A DNA stretch of 33,833 nt from the NCBI GenBank assembly GCA_021372615.1, contig JAJFUB010000163.1:1-33833 (forward strand), written 5' to 3'. A program made the translations under genes and the position numbers. The number at the start of each line of letters is the position of its first letter. Within the stretch, counting starts at the first letter, position 1. A model generated the notes under the pieces. It saw nothing but the letters and a program-made list of their open reading frames with translations. It ran no database searches and was not told the DNA's origin. Shown here piece after piece: positions 23,659 to 33,779 of the stretch. The DNA comes from a bacterium. Its GTDB lineage: Bacteria; Armatimonadota; Zipacnadia; Zipacnadales; UBA11051.

Positions 23659-24756
23659 ATGGCCAACTACCGTTCACTACTCGTAGGCTGCGGCGCGCGC
23701 GCGACCGAGCACGCCGACGTCTACCGCGACATCCCCAACATGGACCTGGTCGCTTGCTGCGATTTGCTGCCTGAACGGGTCGAGCACTACAAGCAGACCT
23801 ACGGCATCCCCGAGGGCTACACGGACCTGCACGAGGCGCTGGACAAGGTGAAGCCCGACGTGGTGCACTTCGTGACCCACCCGGCCCATCGCGTCTGGGA
23901 AGCGCAGACGGCCGCCGACGCCGGCGTCAAGGCCTGCATCATCGAGAAGCCGGTCGCCGTGCTGCCCTCCGATGTCACCGGGCTGGATGGGGTGCACAAC
24001 AGCACCGGCATGGAGATCATCACCAACACCCAGCGCAGCTACTTCCCGCAGTTCAACGATGGCACCATCAGCGACATCGTGCAAAGCAAGCTGGGCGAGG
24101 TCTACATGGTGCATTGCGGGGCCAAGGGCAACTCGATGTCCATGGGGCCGCACATGATGGACCTGCTGCTGCTGTTCCTGGGCCGGCCGACGCCGCTGTC
24201 GGTGTGGGCGATGGGCTACGAGATCTGGGAGTCGCAGGAGGGCAAGCCGGACTACCGTGACACCCACCGCTCCCCCGAGCACCTGCTGGCCGAGTACTGG
24301 CTGCCGTGCGACTGGCAACAGTCGCCCAACGTCCGGGTCATCTTCGAGTGCGGCGAGGACGTCGTGGGCACACCCAATGAGCAGAGCTTCTGGATGCACC
24401 TGCACTTCGACTTCCTGGGCTCCAAGGGCCGCCTGTACCTGACCCAGAACAAGGGCTACTGGTACCAAACCGAGGGCATGGCCGAGCCCGTCCACGGCGA
24501 GAGCAGTTGGGACAAGCAGGGCCGGTGGGGCCAGCGCGACTTCACGGCGGCCGTGGCGGACCACCTGGACGGCAAGGCGCTCCACCACAACCGCTGGGAG
24601 ACGGGGCGCGTGGTCGTCCAGTCGCTGCTAGGCGCCCAACAGTCCATCTATGAGAACACGAAGATTGACTTCCCGCTGAACTTCAACGACGCGCAGTGGC
24701 ACGCCCTGCGCGCGCGTCTGCTGGCCGAACAGAAGGCCCGCGAGGCGAAGGCGTAG
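23659..24756 (+). CDS. Gfo/Idh/MocA-family oxidoreductase
   Basis: The 365-residue protein has an N-terminal Rossmann fold with LLVGCGARATEHADVY (7-22), DLVACCDLLPER and the family signature EKPVA (96-100). The C-terminal dimerisation/substrate domain contains GPHMMDLLLLFLG, with candidate catalytic residues H165 and D168. Family members use NAD(P) to oxidise or reduce sugars, inositols or their derivatives in the cytoplasm; the substrate is not deducible. No signal peptide is present. The ATG at 23659 has AAAGAGGAG upstream; a longer open frame reaching 23320 overlaps the preceding gene and is not used. It lies 43 bases after the tandem-domain secreted protein and is probably co-transcribed with it. 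Confidence 0.92.
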   Translation: MANYRSLLVGCGARATEHADVYRDIPNMDLVACCDLLPERVEHYKQTYGIPEGYTDLHEALDKVKPDVVHFVTHPAHRVWEAQTAADAGVKACIIEKPVAVLPSDVTGLDGVHNSTGMEIITNTQRSYFPQFNDGTISDIVQSKLGEVYMVHCGAKGNSMSMGPHMMDLLLLFLGRPTPLSVWAMGYEIWESQEGKPDYRDTHRSPEHLLAEYWLPCDWQQSPNVRVIFECGEDVVGTPNEQSFWMHLHFDFLGSKGRLYLTQNKGYWYQTEGMAEPVHGESSWDKQGRWGQRDFTAAVADHLDGKALHHNRWETGRVVVQSLLGAQQSIYENTKIDFPLNFNDAQWHALRARLLAEQKAREAKA

Positions 24757-24870
24757 CACAGAGCACAGTTGTGAAGTCAGCGGAGGGGCAGGGGCTCGCC
24801 CGGTGGCGGCCGCTGCCCCCCCTGCCTCCCGTATCGCGGCCGTCCCGGGGCGCCGCGCCAGCAAAGCAAC

Positions 24871-25905
24871 ATGAGCCATCGAAACCGCAACAGCGGGGGG
24901 ACGACGCCGACGCCGCGCGCGCGGCGCACATTCTGGGGTTGTACACGTGTCTGGTGCCTGCTGTGGACGGTGCTGGCAGGCCTGTACCTGCTGGCCGTCC
25001 TCATCCTCGAGCACGCCGTGAGCGACAGCTTCGTGCCGGCCTATGTGGCGCGCTACGCGCCGCAGTTGCTGTTCGTACTCCCGGTGGGCGTCCCCCTGTT
25101 CTTCGCGGTCATCTGCTGGCGCAAACGCCTGATATGGGCGAACCTGGCGCTCATCGCCGTGGGGGTCGGGGTGCTCATGCCCCCCTCCTTCCCAACGCAC
25201 CGCCTGCGTACTCAGCCCGCCGAGCGCATCCGTGTGGCGACCTGGAACGTCCATGAGGACTTCAGGAACGCGGCGGCCCTGGGCGTGGCTCTGGCCGAGC
25301 AGGAGCCGCAGATCGTGTGCCTGCAGGAGGCACGGCGCGACACCTTCGCCACCGTCCTGCGCGGCGCGGAGACGGCGCACACGCACGAAGTGACGACCCT
25401 CACGACGGGTCACATCGAGGCTGAGAGGGCCATCCGTCTGGGACCCTATCCGAACTACCGGTGGGGCCTGGAGACGAAGATCAAGCTGCCCCAGGGGACG
25501 CTGACCGTGCTCAACGTCCACTTTCTGACCGCGTTCACGGGGCGCACGATCCGGCGCCACCGGTACGACCTGGGGGGCTTCCTGCAGCGCACCGCTGCAG
25601 CGCGGCGCCTGGAGGCGGAGGCGGTGCAGGAGTGGCTCGAGCACACGAAGGGGCCCCGCCTGGTGGTGGGGGACTTCAACAGCCCTCCGGGGAGCGATCC
25701 GTACCGGCACATTGCCGCGGCGACGACGGACGCCTTTGACGTGTGCGGGCTGGGCTGGGGGTACACCTATCGTCGCGACCACCCGATGATCCGCATTGAC
25801 CAAGTCTTCTGCAGCCCGGAGGTCACGCCGGTGCGGCTGCGCGGCGTGCGCGGAGGCCTCTCGGATCACCTGCTGGTGGTGGCGGACATCGTCCTGCCCC
25901 AATGA
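24871..25905 (+). CDS. Membrane endonuclease/exonuclease/phosphatase-family protein
   Basis: The 344-residue protein has three N-terminal transmembrane helices (about 25-46, 63-82 and 86-103) and a C-terminal EEP domain. Catalytic motifs are in order: RVATWNVH (N126), IVCLQEA (E153), NVHFLT, VVGDFNSPPGS (D268 and N270), RIDQVFCS (D310) and LSDHLLVVADI (D332 and H333). The family includes metal-dependent phosphodiesterases acting on nucleic acids, sphingomyelin or inositol phosphates; membrane-tethered forms are common and their substrates are mostly unknown. The number of helices suggests the catalytic domain lies outside the cytoplasm if the N-terminus is inside. It has a weak Shine-Dalgarno and a 114-base gap from the previous gene. 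Confidence 0.85.
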   Translation: MSHRNRNSGGTTPTPRARRTFWGCTRVWCLLWTVLAGLYLLAVLILEHAVSDSFVPAYVARYAPQLLFVLPVGVPLFFAVICWRKRLIWANLALIAVGVGVLMPPSFPTHRLRTQPAERIRVATWNVHEDFRNAAALGVALAEQEPQIVCLQEARRDTFATVLRGAETAHTHEVTTLTTGHIEAERAIRLGPYPNYRWGLETKIKLPQGTLTVLNVHFLTAFTGRTIRRHRYDLGGFLQRTAAARRLEAEAVQEWLEHTKGPRLVVGDFNSPPGSDPYRHIAAATTDAFDVCGLGWGYTYRRDHPMIRIDQVFCSPEVTPVRLRGVRGGLSDHLLVVADIVLPQ

Positions 25906-25907
25906 CA

Positions 25908-25933
25908 ACAGGCGCGGGGTGACCCGCGCCTGT
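25908..25933. terminator. Bidirectional terminator hairpin between EEP gene and pckA
   Basis: ACAGGCGCGGG (25908-25918) pairs perfectly with CCCGCGCCTGT (25923-25933). It lies between converging stops (25905 and 25959). No clear U-tract follows on either strand. Confidence 0.7.
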
Positions 25934-25958
25934 CGGTGTGTGTCTACAGCCTCAACGC

Positions 25959-27584
<1,626 letters not shown>

Positions 27585-27615
27585 GGTCGGGACTCCTGTG
27601 GCTGAAGTGCCTTTG

Positions 27616-27643
27616 AGTATATCATTATATTCTTTCCCGACAA
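27616..27643 (-). promoter_or_regulatory. Probable promoter of pckA
   Basis: On the minus strand TTGTCG (27638-27643) and TATACT (27616-27621) are separated by 16 bases within an AT-rich segment that also contains an overlapping TATAAT. The predicted leader is about 25 bases. Confidence 0.6.
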
Positions 27644-27667
27644 GACCCTTTTTCCGCCTCGCACCGC

Positions 27668-28198
27668 CTATTTCCGGTCAAAGTAGATGCTCTTGCCTCG
27701 CACCGACAGCGGCAGGCCGTGCGCCAGCGCCACCTCCGGCCCCAAGAGCCCCAAGCGCACCGCAGCTCTACCGATTGTGTACATGATCCGGTTGTCTACG
27801 CGGTGGTCCATCGCCACCGACGCCGCCGACCCGAGCGCGATGCCCAGATCGCCCACCATCAGGGCGCAGCGGGCCCCGGCCTGTTCGCTGGCTTCGCAGC
27901 CCGGGAAGCCGCACAGGTCGCAGCCCGGGACATGCCGCCGGTCCAGCTTGGTGCCGATGATCACGCAGGCGTCCGAGTTGGTCAGGTTCTGCGCATCGCG
28001 GGCGAAGAACGGTGCACTGAACTCCTCCGCGCAACGCCGCATCTCGGCCGCCAGCGCCTCCCTGTCTTCAGGTGTGGCCACGATGGCAGTGACGATCTGG
28101 TCTATGCCGCAGGCCTTGGGGGCCGTGCGCGCCGCAATGCACATGAGGCGGGCGACCTCAACGACGGCCTCCGCCTCCGGGTTGATGACAAGGGCCAT
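27668..28198 (-). CDS. DUF2148 ferredoxin-domain protein
   Basis: The 176-residue protein matches the DUF2148 family along its length. It has an N-terminal EAVVEVARLMCIAARTAPKACG segment, NSDACVIIGTK, then CDLCGFPGCEA with cysteines at 93, 96 and 101 plus C111, a likely Fe-S ligand set, and VDNRIMYTIGRAAVRLGLL and GLPLSVRGKSIYFDR near the end. The function is unknown; members are common in anaerobes, which hints at low-oxygen metabolism. The start at 28198 has GGAGG 6 bases upstream; the open frame further upstream lacks family sequence. It is 83 bases upstream of pckA on the same strand, but pckA appears to have its own promoter. Confidence 0.85.
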   Translation of the reverse strand: MALVINPEAEAVVEVARLMCIAARTAPKACGIDQIVTAIVATPEDREALAAEMRRCAEEFSAPFFARDAQNLTNSDACVIIGTKLDRRHVPGCDLCGFPGCEASEQAGARCALMVGDLGIALGSAASVAMDHRVDNRIMYTIGRAAVRLGLLGPEVALAHGLPLSVRGKSIYFDRK

Positions 28199-28288
28199 GG
28201 TGAGCCTCCGTGGGGGTAGGATGTGCGCCACTATTCGCCCCGGACACCGCCGCCCCTTCCCGCACGGGCAGGCCGGGGGGGACACGGC

Positions 28289-28320
28289 GCGACGCGGACC
28301 TCACAGGAGATCCGCGTCGC
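28289..28320 (-). terminator. Hairpin after the FecR-permease gene
   Basis: GCGACGCGGA (28289-28298) pairs perfectly with TCCGCGTCGC (28311-28320), 58 bases past the stop codon of the minus-strand permease-FecR gene. No T-run follows, so it may act as a pause or mRNA 3' stabiliser. Confidence 0.5.
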
Positions 28321-28377
28321 GGATGCCGCCCCGGGGTGTGGCGGCGGTTAACGGCGACGTCCACCGTCCGGCTTGCC

Positions 28378-30531
28378 TCAGCCGCCCCGTCGCCGTCGCT
28401 GTTTCTCCATCTCGATCCAGAACCGCTGCGCCCATTCGCCATACTGGCTATTGGGGTCGTTCTCAATGATGGACTTGACTTCCTCGCGCGCTTCGTCCCA
28501 GTTGCCGGCCCGGATGTGCATCTGGGCCAGGGCTGCCGAGCGCGGCGAGTCGGTCGCGCTGTGGGCGTGCTTGGCGGTGAAGAAGTCAGCGCGCTTGGCC
28601 ATGACATCGGCGATGTACATGTGCGGCTCGGGCTTGAGGATGGCGATGAAGATCAGGTAGCCGATGATGATGAAGACCCACAGGCCCTTGGGGGCACGCG
28701 TTCTCAGCGCCGCCACGCGTGTCTGACGGCTGGTCTCCAGCAGGCCCTTCTCAGTGGCCTGCAGACGGTCCACCTCTTGCTTGGTCATGTTCTCGACGAG
28801 AGTCGTCTCACCGGCGTTGGCGCGCTTACCGGCCTGGACGGTGCGCTCGTCCTGCGCCCATCGCTCCAGACCGAAGCCCTCGTCCAGTCGAACCGCACGG
28901 GTGATGGACACCGCGCCCTCGTTGACCGCCACCGCTCCCTGCTGCTTGCCGATCTCCAACTGGAAGGCCGTGCCGCGCACGCCGAGGGTCAGCAGCGGGG
29001 TGTCCACCGAGAAGGACGACTGGCGGCTCATCATCTTGCGGACCTTGGTGAAGAAAGCCCCGACGTTGACCCGCAAGGAGGTGATGACGCCGCCGTTCTC
29101 GAGCATCTCCAGGTTCTCGACCCGCATCTCGGTGTTCTGGAACAGGCGCATCTCACTACCATCGTGGAAGCGCAGGAAGGCGTGTGACTGGCGGCCCGTG
29201 ACCACCAGGTCGCCCGGGAAGAGCTTCTCGCCCCGAACCGCCGGCTGCAGGGCCTGCGTGGTCCGGTGGGCCACCTGCACGACGCCGTTCATGTCGCTCA
29301 CGATCGCCGTGCCCTCGGGCACGCGGCCCACCACATAGAAGGCCACGTAGACATAGAGACCGGCGAAGAGAGCGAGCATCCCCAGGGCACCGGCGATGCG
29401 CACCGGCCAGGACGTCTGGCGCCATACGCGCACCACCATCGGCAACTGCATGTCGTCGGGCAGGGCCAGCAGGTTCCCCCGCCGGGCCTGAGCGATCATG
29501 TAGGCGGTCATGTTCTGCCACCGGTCGGCCAGCAGGCCGATGATCAGCAGCGGCGCCTCGGCAATCGGGCCGGCAATCGGCATGCGCAGTTGGTTCACGA
29601 GCCAGTTGATCAGGGCGATGACCGCCGCGCCGATCGTGGCAGTGCGCAGGTTGCCGTTGCCGCTGGTGACCGACCCGCCGCCGATGAGCGCGGCGGTCAG
29701 CGGGGTCAGCATCCAGACCATCTGCCCGGAGGGGCCGATGATGGCCATCGAGGAGGAGGCAATCAGCAGTCCGGCCAGACCGGCGATGAGGCCGCTGGCG
29801 AGGAAGGCCATGAGCACGTTCTCCGCCGAGCCCAGGGCGGCGCCTTGCACGCGGTTGGGGGCACTGCCCACGGCCGCGAAGGTCTCGTGGTTGAACAGCA
29901 GCCGGGCGCCGAGCAGGGCAACGAAGAACAGGGCGAGCACGACGGGGATGCCGCCCACGTTGGTCTCGCCCACCGCCGCCAGTTCCGGCGCGGCCATGAC
30001 GAGGTCCAGGCGCGAGGTGGCGTACATGACCAGTTGCAGCGCCACCGCGCCGGTCATGATGGTCACCATCGCCGAGGAGATGCGGGTGCGGCCGGCGAGG
30101 AGGCCATTGATGGCCCCCAGCAGCAGACCGACGCCTAGCGCGCCGGCGATTGCCAGCCCGTAGCCGTAGGGCGACAGCACCGCCGCCGTACACGCCGCCA
30201 GCCCCGCGATCGAGCCCGCGCTGAAGTCATAGTGCCCCTTCATCAGGGGGAAGGTGACACCCAGGGTCACCATGCCCACCAGGCCAAAGCCGAGCAGGAG
30301 CTGGCGCATGGCCACTCCCGAGGGCCCCAGCAGAGCCGCCATCACCAGTAGCACCACCACCGCGAAGAACGGGGCCATCTGCCCAACGGCCGTGCCTTGG
30401 AGCCAGTAGTAAGGATTGCGGCCCATCGCCCGTCGCAGCTCAAGATCAAATAGCTTGCTCCCACAAGCCTCGCAGACCCGAGCCCCGAGAGGATGGGCAT
30501 GACGACAGCGTCCACAGGTTACGCTGGCCAT
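28378..30531 (-). CDS. Zinc ribbon / RbsC-like permease / FecR / TPR fusion protein
   Basis: The 717-residue protein combines parts usually encoded separately. Residues 5-24 are a zinc ribbon (cysteines 6, 9, 20 and 23). About 50-340 is a multi-helix domain like ribose/sugar ABC permeases (BPD_transp_2): HYDFSAGSIAGLAA matches the DLSVGS motif, and LIGGGSVTSGNGNLRTATIG the later cytoplasmic loop. A helix at 378-400 leads into a FecR domain (403-545: FPGDLVVTGRQSHAFLRFHDG, FSVDTPLLTLGVRGTAF, VNEGAVSI). Another helix (617-634) precedes a TPR-like tail (660-705). With both helices counted, FecR would lie outside the membrane, zinc ribbon and TPR inside. No ABC ATPase or binding-protein gene is nearby, so transport is uncertain and sensing is plausible. 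It starts 31 bases after the cyclase stop. Confidence 0.85.
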   Translation of the reverse strand: MASVTCGRCRHAHPLGARVCEACGSKLFDLELRRAMGRNPYYWLQGTAVGQMAPFFAVVVLLVMAALLGPSGVAMRQLLLGFGLVGMVTLGVTFPLMKGHYDFSAGSIAGLAACTAAVLSPYGYGLAIAGALGVGLLLGAINGLLAGRTRISSAMVTIMTGAVALQLVMYATSRLDLVMAAPELAAVGETNVGGIPVVLALFFVALLGARLLFNHETFAAVGSAPNRVQGAALGSAENVLMAFLASGLIAGLAGLLIASSSMAIIGPSGQMVWMLTPLTAALIGGGSVTSGNGNLRTATIGAAVIALINWLVNQLRMPIAGPIAEAPLLIIGLLADRWQNMTAYMIAQARRGNLLALPDDMQLPMVVRVWRQTSWPVRIAGALGMLALFAGLYVYVAFYVVGRVPEGTAIVSDMNGVVQVAHRTTQALQPAVRGEKLFPGDLVVTGRQSHAFLRFHDGSEMRLFQNTEMRVENLEMLENGGVITSLRVNVGAFFTKVRKMMSRQSSFSVDTPLLTLGVRGTAFQLEIGKQQGAVAVNEGAVSITRAVRLDEGFGLERWAQDERTVQAGKRANAGETTLVENMTKQEVDRLQATEKGLLETSRQTRVAALRTRAPKGLWVFIIIGYLIFIAILKPEPHMYIADVMAKRADFFTAKHAHSATDSPRSAALAQMHIRAGNWDEAREEVKSIIENDPNSQYGEWAQRFWIEMEKQRRRRGG

Positions 30532-30562
30532 GGTCTCACCTCACAGAATGTGAACCACCGCG

Positions 30563-32569
30563 TCAGGACGGCGCCACGGGCGGAGGGGATGAGGATGCTC
30601 CCGCGGTGGCGCCTGTCTTGCGTCCGACGATCTCGAAGACCTCGATGGGCACCGGGTGCCCGCGAATCTCGTGCATGCCGTGGCTGCGCGTCTCAATCTG
30701 ATCACTGACCCGTTCCGCCACTTCCTTGGTGCACAGGATCGTGGTCCCCAGTTCCTTGTTGTAGCCCTGCAGACGCGCGGCCAGGTTGATGGCCTGCCCC
30801 AGCACCGTGTACTGCGTGCGGATGTGCGAGCCCAGGCTTCCCACCAGCGCCTCCCCGGTGTTGAGGCCGATCCCGATGCGCATCGGCCCCGGAAGGGTGC
30901 CTGACGATACCCAGCGCTCGTTGAGCCCGTCCAGGGCCGCGATCATGTTGATCGCCAGGTCCACCGACCGCTGCACGTGGTCCGTCTGGTCCTGGATGGC
31001 GTTGAACGTCACGAAGATCTCGTCCCCGACGATGTTGTCAATCGTCCCCTCGACATCGAAGGCGAGCTGTGTGACCGACTCGAAGTACGTGTTCAGCACC
31101 GCGATGACATCGTGGGGATCCGCTGTGGCGGACCAGGCGGTGAAGCCGCGCACATCGGCGAAGAGCGCCGTCACGGGGCGCTTCACACCGGCGGCGCGCA
31201 CCTTCATCTCGCCCGTGTCGAGCTTGGCCACGACCTGGGGCGGAGCATAGCGCCCGAACTCATCGCGCAGGCGCTTGCGGGCGGCCTCCTCCGTGCACAG
31301 GCGGAAGACAGCGATCACGCCGAAGGTCAGCACCATCGCCAGATTCGGGGCCAGACCCGGCCAGACGACGCCGGACTGCGAGAAGGCCTTCAGCCCCAGG
31401 ACGTTGTAGCCGGCCAGGAGCAGTGCGACAACGAAGAGCCCCATGGCGGGCCGCAGGAAGGCTCCTGCCAGTGCCGCCAGCACCGCCACGACCAGCACCA
31501 GGCCCAGAGCGTCCGACGGCTGGGTTGGCTTGAGCAGGCGCTCCTGCAGCAGGCTCTCCAGGCCCTGTGCCAGGACCTCGACTCCCGGCATCTTCGGTCC
31601 CATGGGCGTCGGGTGCTGGTCCAGCAGCCCCTCGGCGGTGAAGCCGACGATGACCACCTTGTCCTTGAAGGTGCCCCGGCTGAAGCGGCCCTGCAGCACG
31701 TCCACGTAGGAGACGGCCTTGACAGTGCCCGGTGGGCCGATGAAGTTGATCAGGAAGCGGCCCTGGCTATCGAGGGGGACCTGGCGGCCGGGGCCCAACT
31801 GGGCGGCGCGGCTCAGGTCCATCTGCATGTTCTCGATGGGCAGGCCCTGCGCGAACGAGGTGAGCTTGAGCAGCAAGGTGGGGTAGAGGCGGACGCCCGT
31901 GCGGGCCATCTCCTGCACGAGCAAGACCCCACGACGCATGATGCCATCGGGATCAGGCACGCCCACAAGTGCCCCGGCGCCCGCGGCCACCTGGCCGAGG
32001 GAAGCCTGCGGCGCGACCATCGCGCCGGCCGTCGGCAGCAGAGGACGATGGGCGACCAACGCGGGAGCGACCGCAAAGGCCTCCGGGTTGCCCGCGCCGG
32101 CGGCGCGGCTGCGAAGCTGGCCCGGGTACAGACCGAGAATGACGTTGCCGCTGGCCTGGCAGGCGGCGGCGAGGGCTGCGTCATCGGCGGGGTTCTTGGA
32201 GGGTTCGGCGAAGATGACGTCGAAAGCAATGGCCTTGGGCTTGTCGGCCTGGAGGTTCTGCAGGAGCCGGGCATGCACCCGGCGGTCCCACGGCCAACGC
32301 CCCAGGTCGGGATCGGCGAGGCTGCGATCGTCAATGGCGATGATGGCGACGCGTTCGGGGGCGTGGACTTCAGCGCGGTAGTAGAAGCGGGAGTCGAGGG
32401 TCTTCAACTCGTAGCTGTACAGCGGCCCCCCGGGGCGGCATAGCAAGCTGCAGACGACCGCGATGGCGACGGCCATCAACAGCCACCAGACAACGAGACG
32501 CCAGCGCCCAGACCGCTGCGCGCGCGGCTCCGGAGCCTGCGGCGCGTCCGGGCCTCCCTCCGTACTCAC
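30563..32569 (-). CDS. CHASE2-domain class III nucleotide cyclase
   Basis: The 668-residue protein has a transmembrane helix (about 25-43), an extracytoplasmic CHASE2 sensor (about 50-345; RVAIIAIDDRSLADPDLGRWPWDR and KAIAFDVIF are typical), about three C-terminal helices (352-424) and a class III cyclase domain (463-650). Metal-binding Asp472 (FADVRGFT) and Asp516 (VGDE), and transition-state Asn595 and Arg599 (INLAARL), are present. The purine-selecting positions are not standard: Asn512 where adenylate cyclases have Lys (GTIDNIVGD), and Gln592 where they have Asp or Thr (TVLGQAIN). The product may be cAMP, cGMP or another cyclic nucleotide. The start is GTG at 32569 (GGTGG upstream); 32575 and 32578 are alternatives. 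It is first in an operon with the permease-FecR fusion. Confidence 0.9.
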   Translation of the reverse strand: MSTEGGPDAPQAPEPRAQRSGRWRLVVWWLLMAVAIAVVCSLLCRPGGPLYSYELKTLDSRFYYRAEVHAPERVAIIAIDDRSLADPDLGRWPWDRRVHARLLQNLQADKPKAIAFDVIFAEPSKNPADDAALAAACQASGNVILGLYPGQLRSRAAGAGNPEAFAVAPALVAHRPLLPTAGAMVAPQASLGQVAAGAGALVGVPDPDGIMRRGVLLVQEMARTGVRLYPTLLLKLTSFAQGLPIENMQMDLSRAAQLGPGRQVPLDSQGRFLINFIGPPGTVKAVSYVDVLQGRFSRGTFKDKVVIVGFTAEGLLDQHPTPMGPKMPGVEVLAQGLESLLQERLLKPTQPSDALGLVLVVAVLAALAGAFLRPAMGLFVVALLLAGYNVLGLKAFSQSGVVWPGLAPNLAMVLTFGVIAVFRLCTEEAARKRLRDEFGRYAPPQVVAKLDTGEMKVRAAGVKRPVTALFADVRGFTAWSATADPHDVIAVLNTYFESVTQLAFDVEGTIDNIVGDEIFVTFNAIQDQTDHVQRSVDLAINMIAALDGLNERWVSSGTLPGPMRIGIGLNTGEALVGSLGSHIRTQYTVLGQAINLAARLQGYNKELGTTILCTKEVAERVSDQIETRSHGMHEIRGHPVPIEVFEIVGRKTGATAGASSSPPPVAPS

Positions 32570-32632
32570 TAACACCACCCGCCTTCCGGGTCCCCAGCAA
32601 CCGAGGATGCGGCAGTGTAGTCTAGTAACAAG

Positions 32633-32661
32633 ATTGTAATTCAGCGCTCGGCAGCGGTCAA
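32633..32661 (-). promoter_or_regulatory. Promoter of the cyclase / FecR-permease operon
   Basis: On the minus strand TTGACC (32656-32661) and TACAAT (32633-32638) are separated by exactly 17 bases, giving a leader of about 57 bases. It lies in a 132-base divergent gap; no comparably good promoter is visible for the plus-strand hydrolase. Confidence 0.8.
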
Positions 32662-32701
32662 GGAAACTCCTGCCACGTGCTGCCGGGCGAGGACGGACAC
32701 C

Positions 32702-33763
32702 ATGAGCCTCGTGTCGCGATGGGTCTGTGTGCTGATGGCCGGGATGGTGATGTCTGTGGTCTGCGCCGAGCCGCCGTTCTACTCTGACAAGCTCAACTTG
32801 ATGGTTGCGGTGGACGATCACGGCCAGGCGCGCGCGGTGGCGACCCCGCAGGACTGGCAGCGACGCCGCGCGCACATCCTGGCCAACATGCAGCTTGTCA
32901 TGGGTGAGATGTCGCCCAGAAGCCGCCGCTGCCCACTGGACATGCAGGTGCTGGAGGAGACGCTGGGCCTGCACTGCCGGCGCCTGAAGATCACCTACGT
33001 GTCCGAGCCCGGCGACCGGGTTCCGGCGTACCTGTTCCTGCCGCAGCGGGCCGGGAAGCTGCCGGCGGTGCTGTGCCTCCATCAGACTACGAGTATCGGC
33101 AAGGGCGAACCGGCCGGGCTGGGGGGGCTGGCCAACCTGCACTACGCCCGCGAGCTGGCGCAGCGGGGCTACGTGACCCTCGCGCCCGACTACCCGGGCT
33201 ACGGCGGCTACCAGTGCGACCCGTACGCCATGGGCTACGCCAGCGCCACGATGAAGGGCATCTGGAACCACCGTCGGGCGCTGGATCTGCTGCAGAGCCT
33301 GCCGCAGGTAGACCCGGAGCGGCTGGGCTGCATCGGGCATTCCCTGGGCGGGCACAACACGCTCTTCCTGGCAGCCTTCGACGAGCGGGTGAAGGTCGCC
33401 GTGACCAGTTGCGGGTTCAACTCGTTCGCCAAGTACATGGGGGGCAACCTGAGCGGCTGGTCGCATAGGGGCTACATGCCTCGCATCAAGGAGCGCTACG
33501 GCTGCGACCCGGCGAAGATGCCCTTCGACTTCACCGAGGTCCTGGGCGCCATCGCCCCGCGGGCAGTGTTCGTGAACGCCCCCACGGGGGACAGCAACTT
33601 CGCCATGAGCGGCGTGGAGGACTGCCTGCGCGCGGCCACGCCGGTCTACGCGCTCTACGGTGCGACAGACCGGCTGCGGGCGGCCCATCCCGACTGCGGC
33701 CACGATTTCCCGCCGGCCGTGCGCGAAGAAGCGTATCGGTTCGTTGATTCCTTGCTGAGATGA
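32702..33763 (+). CDS. Secreted alpha/beta hydrolase, esterase-like
   Basis: The 353-residue product has a signal peptide (VCVLMAGMVMSVVCA, cleavage about residue 22). The core is an alpha/beta hydrolase fold of the dienelactone hydrolase/acetyl xylan esterase type: AVLCLHQTT (oxyanion region), LAPDYPGYG, the nucleophile elbow IGHSLGGH (Ser214), a candidate acid D297 in PTGDSNF and His334 in CGHDFPP. It probably cleaves ester groups from an extracellular carbohydrate or similar polymer; the substrate is unknown. GAGGA precedes the ATG. It is divergent from the cyclase operon, and an inverted repeat begins soon after its stop. Confidence 0.88.
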   Translation: MSLVSRWVCVLMAGMVMSVVCAEPPFYSDKLNLMVAVDDHGQARAVATPQDWQRRRAHILANMQLVMGEMSPRSRRCPLDMQVLEETLGLHCRRLKITYVSEPGDRVPAYLFLPQRAGKLPAVLCLHQTTSIGKGEPAGLGGLANLHYARELAQRGYVTLAPDYPGYGGYQCDPYAMGYASATMKGIWNHRRALDLLQSLPQVDPERLGCIGHSLGGHNTLFLAAFDERVKVAVTSCGFNSFAKYMGGNLSGWSHRGYMPRIKERYGCDPAKMPFDFTEVLGAIAPRAVFVNAPTGDSNFAMSGVEDCLRAATPVYALYGATDRLRAAHPDCGHDFPPAVREEAYRFVDSLLR

Positions 33764-33779
33764 ACAGGCCGTGGGTGTC

